From positions 1-61,305 of the forward strand of contig NZ_JASKMS010000041.1 of the NCBI RefSeq assembly GCF_030124145.1: 61,305 bases of DNA, read 5' to 3'. Below are positions 25,511 to 32,916 of this stretch, piece after piece. Source of the DNA: Streptomyces sp. 378. GTDB taxonomy: Bacteria > Actinomycetota > Actinomycetes > Streptomycetales > Streptomycetaceae. The position numbers and the translations under genes were made by a program. Position 1 is the first letter of the stretch. Every line of letters starts with the position of its first letter. Below the pieces are notes generated by a model. The model searched no databases, was not told where the DNA came from, and saw only the letters and a program-made list of their open reading frames with translations.

Positions 25511-26661
25511 TCGGCCTCCTCGGTGAAGCGGTCGGGCCGGAACGGGCCGAGGTCCAGGTCGGGTGTCCGTCCGGTCAGCACCTGCGCGACGAGGTGCCCG
25601 GTGCCGGTGGCGAGACCGATGCCCGCGCCTTCGTGCCCGCAGGCGTGGAAGAGCCCGGGCGCCCTCGGGTCGGCGCCGATCGCGGGCAGGTGGTCCGGCA
25701 GATACGGCCGGAAGCCGGCGTACGTCCGCAGGGCCCGGACGCCGGTGAGGAACGGGAAGAGCCCTGTCGCCCCCGCCGCGAGCGCGCGCAGCGCCGGGAG
25801 GGACACTGACCGGTCGAAGCCGACCCGTTCACGGCTGGCGCCGATGAGGACCGGCCCGGCCGGGGTGCCCTCCACCACCGGGGAGGTCTGCAGCGCCGCC
25901 GAGTCGCTGGCGACGTCGGCCACGTAGTCGGCGGCGTACACCTTGTGCCGGATACGGGGCGGCAGCGGTTCGGTGACCAGGACGAAACCCCGCCGGGGCA
26001 GCACCGGCAGGGTGACCCCGGCGCGGGCCGCGACCTCGCCGCCCCAGGTGCCGGCCGCGTTGACGACCGCGGGCGCGTGGAGGTCGCCCCGGCCGGTCCG
26101 CACGCCGCGCACCGCGCCGCCCGGGCCGCGCAGGACCCCGGTCACCTCCCACCCGGTGAGCACCCGGGCCTTCGAGGCGCGCAGCAGGTGCGCCGCCGCG
26201 AGGGCGGGCATCACCTGGGCGTCCTGCGGGTAGTGCACGCCGCCCGCGAGACCGGGGGTGAGGTGCGGCTCCAGGTCGGTGAGCCGGTCGGACGGCACCG
26301 GGACCGCCTCGACCCCGGCCGCGCGCTGCTCGGCGGCGCGTTTCGCCAGCCCGGCCAGTGCGCGCTCGGTCGCGGCGACGACGACACCGCCCTTGGCCTC
26401 GTACTCGACGGCCGTTCCCAGTCCCTCCCGGGCCAGATCGGCCCACAGCCGGGCGGAGAGGAGGGCCAGTTCGAGTTCCGGTCCGGGTTCCTTGTCGGAG
26501 ACGAGGAGGTTCCCCTCCCCCGTCCCGGTCGTCCCGCCGGCCACCGGGCCCCGGTCCACCACGACGGTGTCCAGGCCTGCCCGGGCCGCGTACAGTGCGG
26601 CGGCGGCGCCGACCACACCGGCTCCAACCACCACGACATCGCAGGTCAGCGACTCGCTCAC
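25507..26661 (-). CDS. D-hydroxyproline dehydrogenase, DAO-like catalytic subunit
   Basis: A 384-residue FAD-dependent D-amino-acid oxidase-type protein (HcnC-like), with GAGVVG at 13-18, GGTTGTGEGNLLVSD near 42-56 and a C-terminal GHEGAGIGLATGTG. It is expected to bear the substrate site of the trimeric dehydrogenase. The start is GTG 26661. There is no ribosome site before it, and a -10-like TAGTAC ends only four bases upstream, so the message may be leaderless. First gene of the hydroxyproline operon. Confidence 0.86.
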   Translation of the reverse strand: MSESLTCDVVVVGAGVVGAAAALYAARAGLDTVVVDRGPVAGGTTGTGEGNLLVSDKEPGPELELALLSARLWADLAREGLGTAVEYEAKGGVVVAATERALAGLAKRAAEQRAAGVEAVPVPSDRLTDLEPHLTPGLAGGVHYPQDAQVMPALAAAHLLRASKARVLTGWEVTGVLRGPGGAVRGVRTGRGDLHAPAVVNAAGTWGGEVAARAGVTLPVLPRRGFVLVTEPLPPRIRHKVYAADYVADVASDSAALQTSPVVEGTPAGPVLIGASRERVGFDRSVSLPALRALAAGATGLFPFLTGVRALRTYAGFRPYLPDHLPAIGADPRAPGLFHACGHEGAGIGLATGTGHLVAQVLTGRTPDLDLGPFRPDRFTEEAE

Positions 26662-26727
26662 GCCAGTACTATGTCACACACCACAAAACCCGGGAAGAGT
26701 GCCGCGAGGGCGGGCGCACGGGACCGG
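26662..26727 (-). promoter_or_regulatory. hydroxyproline operon promoter region
   Basis: The 66 bases between the MmyB-like gene's end and the operon start must contain the promoter. On the minus strand the sequence reads TGTGGTGTGTGACATAGTAC just before the GTG start. TAGTAC fits a -10 hexamer; the TGTGTGACA stretch could be half of an operator for the GntR regulator. No convincing -35 was seen. Confidence 0.4.
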
Positions 26728-27387
26728 TCAGTCGGCCGCGGGGACGACGCTCAGGTGTGCGGCGCTGCGGCGGGTGCGGCGCTCCCGGGCCGGAGCGCGG
26801 CGGGCCTCGCGCAGGACGAACGTGACCCGGGCGCAGCCCAGTTCGTCGAGTGTCCTGGACGTCTCGACCACGATCCGGCATTCGGTGGCACCGCGGCGCG
26901 GATCCGGGTGCAGCAGCGGCCGTACGGCACCGTCCTGCTCGACGGCCCCCTCGCCGACCGCGCGGATCCAGTGCGGCAGGCCGTGCCGGTAGGCGGCCTC
27001 CATGATCGGGTCCTGGGCGATGTCGCGGCGGATGGCCTGCAGGCCGTGGTCGGGGCCGTGGCTCTCCACGGTCCGCGCGAAGTGCGCGAGCATCGGCAGG
27101 CACCAGCTCGCCTCGTGCTCGCCGAGCACCGCGGGGGCGTCGGGGTGGAACAGCACGAACCTGAGGAAGTTGTCGTCCGGCATGGCCGTCGGGTGTGGGC
27201 CGACCTCGCGAAAAAGTGACCGGAAGGCGCCGTTGGTCAGCACCACGTCCCAGCAGTGGTCGACGACGAGCGAGGGGAAGGGGACACCCTCCAGAAGCCC
27301 GGCGTAGTCCTCCAGGTAGGCCTGGGCCTCGGGAGTCTCGGGGACGGGCCGCGGTGCCGGCCGCCGCCCTCCTGCCTGATGTGCCAT
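26728..27387 (-). CDS. stand-alone MmyB-like ligand-binding protein
   Basis: A 219-residue protein matching the MmyB-like ligand-binding domain (PAS-like) found at the C-terminus of many actinobacterial XRE regulators: SLVVDHCWDVVLTNGAFRSLF near residues 39-59, then a long helical section and an immunoglobulin-like strand end. No helix-turn-helix is present; the N-terminus is only a short Pro/Arg-rich tail. It could act as a ligand sensor for a partner DNA-binding protein. The adjacent divergent HTH gene is the obvious candidate partner. A good promoter precedes it at 27434-27463. Confidence 0.75.
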   Translation of the reverse strand: MAHQAGGRRPAPRPVPETPEAQAYLEDYAGLLEGVPFPSLVVDHCWDVVLTNGAFRSLFREVGPHPTAMPDDNFLRFVLFHPDAPAVLGEHEASWCLPMLAHFARTVESHGPDHGLQAIRRDIAQDPIMEAAYRHGLPHWIRAVGEGAVEQDGAVRPLLHPDPRRGATECRIVVETSRTLDELGCARVTFVLREARRAPARERRTRRSAAHLSVVPAAD

Positions 27388-27433
27388 CGGGAGGTCACCC
27401 CTCTTGCCTGTGCGGCCTTGACGCGGCGTCCCG

Positions 27434-27463
27434 ATCCTGCTGCCCCTAGCTGAGGCGTGTCAA
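27434..27463 (-). promoter_or_regulatory. promoter of the MmyB-like gene
   Basis: On the minus strand TTGACA (27463-27458), 18 bases, CAGGAT (27439-27434), 47 bases before the start codon. This is one of the best sigma-70-type matches in the window. Confidence 0.6.
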
Positions 27464-27473
27464 CTATCGTGGC

Positions 27474-27515
27474 ATTTCATGCCGGTTGACGGCTGAAATT
27501 GGCCACAGTTGTGGC
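27474..27515. promoter_or_regulatory. two adjacent dyads in the divergent regulatory region
   Basis: The first dyad pairs ATTTCATGCCG (27474-27484) with CGGCTGAAAT (27490-27499) around GTTGA, broken by one extra T. The second is GCCAC-AGTT-GTGGC (27502-27515). Both lie just upstream of the MmyB-like gene promoter and between it and the HTH gene, where a regulator of both could bind. Confidence 0.5.
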
Positions 27516-27625
27516 GAGACCTGGATGTGAGTTCGAAGCACCGGCTACGCTCCGGGAAGTTAACGCCGGGGTAGGTCACGGCATCCACTTGTGAGAAGCC
27601 TGTGAGATACGTAGGAGATCTGTCG

Positions 27626-28285
27626 GTGACGGGTGGCTTCGTCGAGGGTCCGAGCGCCACGCGTACGGCCGTGCTACCGGCCGTCGTCTCCCGTGTCGCC
27701 GCGCTCGCCGACCGGCTCGGCGTGCCGCACGCCGAGGTCTTCGACACCGGCCGGCTGTCCGTCGCCTCCGGCGTCCCGGAGGCGGTGGTCAAGGCGCTGC
27801 TCAGCGGCCGGCCCGCGGGCGAGCCCGATGTGCAGGCCCGGTTCCTGCAGCGCCTGGACCTGTTGCGCCGGACCCGGCTCAAGCCCAACGGCCGCAAGTA
27901 CACCCAGCAGGAGATCGCCGACGGTGCGGGCATGTCCCGCCAGCAGGCCGGCGCCCTCATCAACGGCGACCGGCGGCCGACCATGGAGCACTGCGACGCC
28001 CTCCAGCGGTTCTTCCGGGTGCATGCCGGCTTCCTGACGGCCGAGGACCCCGAGGCGCTGGTGAGCGCCCTCCAGCACACCGAGCAGGAGCTGCTGCAGA
28101 AGCTCGCCGACCGCGAGCGGGAGGCGTCCGCGGCGGCGGACGACCCGCTGGAGCGGCTGTTGCAGGACCACGGCGTGCGCGGTATCGCCTGGCGGGCCGC
28201 GCAACTGCCCACCGACCAGCATCGCGACAAGGTCGCGGAGTGGCTGGACATGCTCCTGGAGAGCGTCAAGCGGCCCGAGTCGTGA
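27626..28285 (+). CDS. EspR-like XRE-family HTH regulator
   Basis: A 219-residue protein. An HTH of the XRE type lies near residues 85-135 (KYTQQEIADGAGMSRQQAGALINGDRRP). It is followed by FFRVHAGFLT and, towards the end, HGVRGIAWRAAQLP and a helical tail; this order matches mycobacterial EspR, a nucleoid-associated regulator. The N-terminal 80 residues are extra. GTG 27626 is preferred because AGGAG sits eight bases before it; an earlier in-frame GTG at 27602 lacks one. It is followed 14 bases later by an ImmA/IrrE gene, a pairing typical of cleavable or toxin-antitoxin-like regulators. Confidence 0.75.
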   Translation: MTGGFVEGPSATRTAVLPAVVSRVAALADRLGVPHAEVFDTGRLSVASGVPEAVVKALLSGRPAGEPDVQARFLQRLDLLRRTRLKPNGRKYTQQEIADGAGMSRQQAGALINGDRRPTMEHCDALQRFFRVHAGFLTAEDPEALVSALQHTEQELLQKLADREREASAAADDPLERLLQDHGVRGIAWRAAQLPTDQHRDKVAEWLDMLLESVKRPES

Positions 28286-28299
28286 CCGTGGGGAGAACT

Positions 28300-28848
28300 G
28301 TGGGCATCGGTAAGGAAATGCGCCGCCTGTGCGGTGAGCTGGTCGCGGAGCTGACCCTCCCCGCGCCGGCTCGGCCCGACGAGCTGTACGCCGCCCTGTG
28401 CGACGGCATGAGCAGACGCCGCGGTCGCCCCGTCCTGTTCCGTACGGCCGCCTTCCCGCCCGGGACCGCCAGCGGGCTCTGGCTCGACATGGCCGAGCAG
28501 GACCTCGTCGTGATCGAGGAACGCACCGCTCCCGATCACCAGTTGGTGATCCTCGGCCACGAGCTGTGGCACATGAAGGCCGGGCACTGCTCCCACCACG
28601 TCGGGGGCGCCGCCGTCGCGGCCCGGCTGCTGGACGACGGAGCCGACCTCCAGGCGACCGTGCTGAAGGTCGCCGCGCGCACCCGCTTCGACCGTGACGA
28701 CGAGAAGGAGGCCGAGAGCTTCGGTCTGCTGCTCGCCAGCAAGTGCCGGGCCTGGCTGGCCGGTTCGTCGTCGCGGGGGCCGGTGCAGCGGGACCACCTC
28801 GCGGGGCGGATCGAGGCCTCGCTGGGGTACCGCGGGCCGCAGGGCTGA
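28300..28848 (+). CDS. ImmA/IrrE-type metallopeptidase
   Basis: A 182-residue small zinc peptidase with the HExxH motif as HELWH at residues 87-91. The family includes ImmA and IrrE, which cleave HTH repressors. The gene sits directly behind the EspR-like HTH gene, so that protein is the likely target. GTG 28300 is chosen because GGGGAG lies five bases before it; GTG 28282, overlapping the upstream stop, is the alternative and would add six residues. No signal or membrane segment is seen. Confidence 0.78.
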   Translation: MGIGKEMRRLCGELVAELTLPAPARPDELYAALCDGMSRRRGRPVLFRTAAFPPGTASGLWLDMAEQDLVVIEERTAPDHQLVILGHELWHMKAGHCSHHVGGAAVAARLLDDGADLQATVLKVAARTRFDRDDEKEAESFGLLLASKCRAWLAGSSSRGPVQRDHLAGRIEASLGYRGPQG

Positions 28849-29023
28849 CGGGCCGTCCCCGGCGGCGACCGGTGTGTCCGCCTCCGCCGAGCGGGCGAAC
28901 CGGAGGGCGGCCGGGCCGGATTGTCAGTGGTGGGCGGCAAGCTGGAGGTGCGCCACCGCTGTGCGGGGCGTGCGCGCCGCGAGGGCGCTTGACCGACGAC
29001 GCCGACACGGGGAGAGCCGACCG

Positions 29024-29248
29024 ATGCCCACCGCCGTTCTGACCGATCGTGAACGCACCGCCGTCCAGGCCTATCTGCGACTGCTGCACACCGTCCGGGC
29101 CGCCTTCGACCTGGAGGGCGGCCCGCCGCTCGTCCCGCCCGCGGTGCTCGCCGAGGCGGAGCAGGCCTTGGAGCGCGCCGGGCTGACCGGCAACGAGGAG
29201 GCGTTCTTCCGCCTCCTGGAGAACTGGTGCCCGGAGCCGGGCCCCTGA
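29024..29248 (+). CDS. 74-residue conserved-type hypothetical protein
   Basis: A small acidic helical protein opening MPTAVLTDRERTAVQAYLRL and ending NWCPEPGP. GGGGAGAG ahead of ATG 29024 is a proper ribosome site. The long open frame reaching further upstream is not used. No domain is recognised. It lies 175 bases after the ImmA/IrrE gene and may belong to that transcript. Composition and codon bias look like genuine Streptomyces coding DNA. Confidence 0.6.
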   Translation: MPTAVLTDRERTAVQAYLRLLHTVRAAFDLEGGPPLVPPAVLAEAEQALERAGLTGNEEAFFRLLENWCPEPGP

Positions 29249-29373
29249 CCCGGGGCACGCACGGGGGTTGCCGGAGCGGCGAGGACGGCCCGGGCCGTCT
29301 GCCCTGAACCGGTCCCGGAGCCCGGCGGTCGCCCGGCCGTGGACGGGACGCGGACCCGGATCCCGCGAGGCCC

Positions 29374-29605
29374 GGTGCCCTCCGCCGCGACGCCCACCCG
29401 GACCCACCGGCCCTCGCCCAGCCCCCGGTCGGGACGCGCCAGCCGGGTCCGGCTGCCCTAAAAGGCCGGGGCCCGTGGCCGGGCCGCGAGGGCGCGGTGC
29501 CCTCCGCCGCGACGCGGATCCGGGCCCACCGGCCCTCGCCCAGCCCCCGGTCGGGGCGCCAGCCGGGTCCGGCTGCCCGAAGAAGCCGGACCCGTGGTCG
29601 GGATG
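29374..29605. repeat. two tandem copies of a 122-bp intergenic unit
   Basis: Copy 1 (29374-29495) and copy 2 (29496-29605) share GGTGCCCTCCGCCGCGACGC, CCACCGGCCCTCGCCCAGCC and AGCCGGGTCCGGCTGCCC with small differences. The rest of 29249-29632 contains no gene; long open frames on both strands here are artefacts of the GC-rich repeat. Confidence 0.85.
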
Positions 29606-29606
29606 A

Positions 29607-29637
29607 CCTGACCCGCGCCGACGCGGAGCGGGTCAGG
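29607..29637. terminator. terminator overlapping the PPTase stop
   Basis: Perfect 10-base arms CCTGACCCGC (29607-29616) and GCGGGTCAGG (29628-29637). The right arm includes the stop codon of the leftward PPTase gene, and the hairpin would also stop rightward transcripts from the 74-residue ORF. Confidence 0.6.
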
Positions 29638-30292
29638 CGTGCGGTACCGCGATCGCCGTCGCGATCAGACCCCGCCCGGCCGTCCAGCGGCCCTCGAAGT
29701 GGGTGAGGCGGCGGGCGCCCACGCGCGGGCCGGGGACGAGCAGTGCCGCGCGGAAGGTGCCGTCCGCGGTGAGCTCGATGTCGGCCTCCATGAAGTCCAG
29801 CCACTTCCTGGTGAGGGGGAACCACGCCTTGTAGACGGATTCCTTCGCGCTGAACAGCAGCCGGTCCCAGTGGATGTCGGGGCGTTCGGCCGCGAGCCGC
29901 CGCAGCCGGCCGGCCTCGGTCGGCAGGGACACGGACGACAGGACGCCCTCCGGCAGTGGGGCGTGGGTCTCGGCGTCGATGCCGAGGGAGGCGAGGTCGG
30001 CGGTGCGGACCAGCGCGGCGGCGCAGTAACCGTCGCAGTGGGTCATGCTGCCGGTCAGCCCCTCCGGCCAGCGGGGGGCGCCGCGTTCCCCCGGCAGGAT
30101 CGGCCGCGGCGGCACGCCGAGCTTCTCCATGGCGCTGCGGGCGCAGGAACGCACGACGGCGAACTCCCTGCGCCGCTTGGCGACCGCCCGCGTCATGAGC
30201 GCCGCCTCCTCGGGGTGGAGCGGCGTGGCCGCGTCCTCGTGGCCGTACGCCTCCACGGTGACCGCGGCTTCCGGCAGCAGTTCCTCGATCAC
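29633..30292 (-). CDS. Sfp/EntD-type 4'-phosphopantetheinyl transferase
   Basis: A 219-residue enzyme that primes carrier proteins with the phosphopantetheine arm of CoA. The magnesium-binding motif GIDAE (D106, E108) and the CoA/catalytic motif FSAKESVYK (147-155, E151) are both intact, as is the MTHCDGY motif near 83-89. Length and features fit PPTases serving polyketide or peptide synthetases. The start is GTG 30292, overlapping the metallophosphoesterase stop (GTGA). No carrier-protein gene occurs in the window, so its targets are elsewhere. Confidence 0.9.
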   Translation of the reverse strand: MIEELLPEAAVTVEAYGHEDAATPLHPEEAALMTRAVAKRRREFAVVRSCARSAMEKLGVPPRPILPGERGAPRWPEGLTGSMTHCDGYCAAALVRTADLASLGIDAETHAPLPEGVLSSVSLPTEAGRLRRLAAERPDIHWDRLLFSAKESVYKAWFPLTRKWLDFMEADIELTADGTFRAALLVPGPRVGARRLTHFEGRWTAGRGLIATAIAVPHA

Positions 30293-31146
30293 CGCTCCTC
30301 GCCCTCCCCCGGCAGGATCGTCCGCAGCCGCCCCGGCGGCCCGGACCGCTTGCGCCACTCGCGCGGGTAGCCCACCGACACCTCCTCGAAGCGCACGCCC
30401 TCGTGCCAGGTGGTGCGGGGGATGTGCAGATGGCCGTAGACCATCGTCTGGACGCGGAACCTGCGGTGCCAGTCGGCGGTCAGGTCCGTGCCGCACCACA
30501 TGGCGAACTCGGGGTGCCACAGGACGTCCATCGGGTGCCGGTGCAGCGGGTAGTGGTTGACGGGGATCACGGGCAGGTCGCCGGGCAGTTCGGCGAGCCT
30601 GCGTTCGCTCTCCGCGACCCGGGCCCGGCACCAGGCCTCCCGGCTCGGGTAGGGGTCGGGGTGCAGCAGATACTCGTCGGTGCAGACGATCCCGGTGCCC
30701 TGCGCGTACTGCAGTCCCTGCTCCTTGGTGGCGCAGCCGGCCGGCAGGAAGGAGTAGTCGTACAACAGGAAGAGCGGGGCGACCGCCACCGGGCCGCCGG
30801 GGCCTTCCCAGACGGGGTAGGGATCCTCGGGTGTGGTCACTCCGAGTTCGCGGCACAGTTCGACCAGGTACGCGTAGCGGGCGGCGCCGCGCAGGGTCAC
30901 GGAGTCGCTCGGGTGGGTCCACAGCTCGTGGTTGCCGGGCGCCCAGACGACCTTGCGGAAGCGGCCCGAGAGCGTCTTGAGGGCCCAGCGGATGTCCGCC
31001 ACGGTCTCCGCGACGTCACCGGCCACGAGCAGCCAGTCGTCGTCCGTCCCCGGCCGCATGCCCTCGACCAGGGCACGGTTCTCCGGGTACCCGATGTGCA
31101 GATCGCTGACGGCCAGCAGTTGTGCGGCTCCACCGGCCGTCGACAT
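30289..31146 (-). CDS. calcineurin-like metallophosphoesterase
   Basis: A 285-residue phosphoesterase with the canonical metal-binding motifs: SDLHIG (D15, H17), AGDVAE near 41-46, GNHELW near 70-75, NHYPLH in the middle and YGHLH toward the end. The substrate is unknown. ATG 31146 follows GGAGGGGG; the longer frame upstream is not supported. It is coupled to the PPTase gene and divergent from the ATP-grasp gene. A link to carrier-protein or nucleotide chemistry is possible but not shown. Confidence 0.83.
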   Translation of the reverse strand: MSTAGGAAQLLAVSDLHIGYPENRALVEGMRPGTDDDWLLVAGDVAETVADIRWALKTLSGRFRKVVWAPGNHELWTHPSDSVTLRGAARYAYLVELCRELGVTTPEDPYPVWEGPGGPVAVAPLFLLYDYSFLPAGCATKEQGLQYAQGTGIVCTDEYLLHPDPYPSREAWCRARVAESERRLAELPGDLPVIPVNHYPLHRHPMDVLWHPEFAMWCGTDLTADWHRRFRVQTMVYGHLHIPRTTWHEGVRFEEVSVGYPREWRKRSGPPGRLRTILPGEGEER

Positions 31147-31260
31147 CACCCTTCGCCCCCTCCGCGCACCCGGACGCCACCAAGAGATCACATCCGTGCG
31201 ACCGGGACAAGGGCGGCCCGATCGCCGTGGTAGGAGAAATCCTTCACACGCGCGTTGCAC

Positions 31261-31287
31261 GGCGGGGCCCGCCGAAGCCGTATGATC
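31261..31287 (+). promoter_or_regulatory. promoter with internal palindrome for the ATP-grasp gene
   Basis: TATGAT at 31282-31287 is a near-consensus -10. TTGCAC lies 20 bases before it, a long spacer. A perfect 15-base palindrome (CGGCGGG-G-CCCGCCG, 31261-31275) occupies the spacer and could be a repressor site. Confidence 0.45.
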
Positions 31288-31355
31288 TGGCCCAACACCA
31301 CCGCTTGGAACTTCCCTTCACAGGGGCGGTTTGGTGTCCCTCCATTCTTCTGCCC

Positions 31356-31380
31356 GGGCACGGGCTGCTCAGCCCTGCCC
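31356..31380 (+). promoter_or_regulatory. leader hairpin before the ATP-grasp gene
   Basis: GGGCA-(C)-GGGCT pairs with AGCCCTGCCC around GCTC: ten pairs with one bulge, ending 23 bases ahead of the ATG in a leader of about 110 bases. It may control translation or transcript stability. Confidence 0.4.
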
Positions 31381-31403
31381 GCGAACCGTGAAAGGCGGCC
31401 TGC

Positions 31404-32540
31404 ATGGTCTCTCGCGTACGCGTCTGGCTCAACCGCACGTACGCGGAGAACGTGTTCTTCATGGATCAGCTGCGGAGAAATCCCAGCGACCGGGCCGTCG
31501 AGATCCATGCCACCCACGGCGACCCCGACTCGCCCGTGCTGGCCGCCGCCGACACCGCCGAGCTGGAACCCGAGAACCTCTCCCCCGCCGGATATGTCGA
31601 ATACGCGCTGGACCAGTGCGCGCGACGCGGGATCGACGTGTTCGTGCCCCGGCTGCACCAGTCGGCGATCGTGGCGCACCGCGCCGAGTTCGAGGCGGTC
31701 GGCACGGCCCTGCTGGCGCCGCCGCCCGAGGCCGTGGCCGTCTTCCACGACAAGGTGATCGCCTACGAGGCGGTCCAGGCGATCGGGGTACCGGTGCCGC
31801 CGTGGTACCGGGTTCGCTCGGAAGACGAACTCGTCGCGGCCGTCGAGGAGTTGGAGGCCGACGGGCACAAGGCGTGCTTCAAGCCGGCGTCCGGGGCCGG
31901 CGGGGTGGGCTTTCGTGTGATCACGCGTACGCCCTTCTCGCTGATGCATCTGAGCGGGTTCCCCAGCCCGTACGTGCCGCTCGATCTGGTGCTGGAGGCG
32001 CTGCGGGGTGCCGAGGAGCCGGTGGACTGGCTGGTGATGCCGCGGCTGGAGCAGCCCGAGGTGTCGGTGGACTGCCTCACGGGCCCGGACAATCTGGTGC
32101 GGCTGGCGGTGGGCCGCACCAAGAACGGCCGCCGCCGGGGCTTCACCCTGCACGAGCAGTGGCTGGACCCGGCCCGGCGGATCGCCGAGGGTTTCGGTCT
32201 GCACTACCTGTCCAACATCCAGTTCCGGATGTTCGGCGACCGGCCGGTCCTCATGGACGTCAACACCCGCCCGGCCGGCGGACTGCACCAGCTGTCCCTG
32301 TGCGGCGTCAACGCCCCCTGGGCCGCGGTGCGGCTGGCCCTCGGGGAGGACCCGGGCGAGATGGCTCCGCCGTTCCTGGGCCAGGACTACACGGTGGTGT
32401 CGGGGCCGCGTCCGCTGCGGCCGGTGTCGCTGCCGCAGCAGCGGCCGGAGGCAACGGAGCCGCTGCCGGGCGTGCCCGCGCCCCCGTCGGCGGAACCGGT
32501 CGGCCCCGTCGGAGCGGCGGCTCAGGCGCTGCCCCTCTAG
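31404..32540 (+). CDS. ATP-grasp domain enzyme
   Basis: A 378-residue protein. Residues 1-110 look like a pre-ATP-grasp domain. The ATP-grasp core follows, with KACFKPASGAGGVGFR near 157-172 (the ATP-binding lysine and glycine loop), EALRGAEEPVDWLVMP, and the metal-binding end FRMFGDRPVLMDVNTRPAGG near 275-294. The family joins a carboxylate to an amine, thiol or carbon nucleophile via an acyl phosphate. The acceptor is unknown. The last 50 residues are Pro-rich and probably disordered. It stands alone, divergent from the metallophosphoesterase and PPTase genes. Confidence 0.78.
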   Translation: MVSRVRVWLNRTYAENVFFMDQLRRNPSDRAVEIHATHGDPDSPVLAAADTAELEPENLSPAGYVEYALDQCARRGIDVFVPRLHQSAIVAHRAEFEAVGTALLAPPPEAVAVFHDKVIAYEAVQAIGVPVPPWYRVRSEDELVAAVEELEADGHKACFKPASGAGGVGFRVITRTPFSLMHLSGFPSPYVPLDLVLEALRGAEEPVDWLVMPRLEQPEVSVDCLTGPDNLVRLAVGRTKNGRRRGFTLHEQWLDPARRIAEGFGLHYLSNIQFRMFGDRPVLMDVNTRPAGGLHQLSLCGVNAPWAAVRLALGEDPGEMAPPFLGQDYTVVSGPRPLRPVSLPQQRPEATEPLPGVPAPPSAEPVGPVGAAAQALPL

Positions 32541-32561
32541 GCCCGGGCGGCAAGTGCCTCG

Positions 32562-32591
32562 CACCACGGGGGGGCCGTCGACACCGTGGTG
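32562..32591 (+). terminator. terminator of the ATP-grasp gene
   Basis: Perfect 8-base arms CACCACGG (32562-32569) and CCGTGGTG (32584-32591) with a 14-base loop, 22 bases after the stop codon. Confidence 0.5.
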
Positions 32592-32713
32592 GTCGCAGCG
32601 TTCCGAGGAGTCCTTGATCTCCTGCGGGTCGGCGCTGGGGCGTGCAGGTGGGCCGGTGGGCCGACCGCGCCCCGGCGAACGTCGGCCGGTGACCGGCGAG
32701 CGGCCCGCGGTGT

Positions 32714-32741
32714 CCCGGGAGTCGGCGTGACGACTCCCGGG
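32714..32741 (-). terminator. hairpin downstream of the fucosidase remnant
   Basis: Perfect 11-base arms CCCGGGAGTCG and CGACTCCCGGG with a 6-base loop. Best placed to end the leftward GH4/GH38 operon. The rest of 32592-32780 shows no gene. Confidence 0.65.
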
Positions 32742-32780
32742 AGCCGGGCGACCCGTCGCCGGGGGCGTTCCGCTGCAGGA

Positions 32781-32912
32781 TCATGGGCCGATTCGGCGGT
32801 CAGAAGCGGCCCTCGCCCCGGTACAGGATTCCTGGACGCCGTCGACGGCGTAGATGCCCCAGTGGACGAAGATCCCGAGTTTGGCGTCCTCGAACCACGG
32901 CTGCATGGCCAT
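32781..32912 (-). pseudogene. N-terminal remnant of a GH29 alpha-L-fucosidase
   Basis: ATG 32912, preceded by GGAGGGG and lying four bases after the mannosidase stop, begins MAMQPWFEDAKLGIFVHWGIY, the hallmark start of GH29 fucosidases. Similarity stops after about 30 codons (VDGVQES), and the frame closes at 32781 after 43 codons. In another frame the following bases read ILYRGEGRF and stop, which looks like the natural end of a protein. A large internal deletion that also shifted the frame is the simplest explanation. The gene clearly belonged to the mannosidase operon. Confidence 0.75.
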
Positions 32913-32916
32913 GAGG

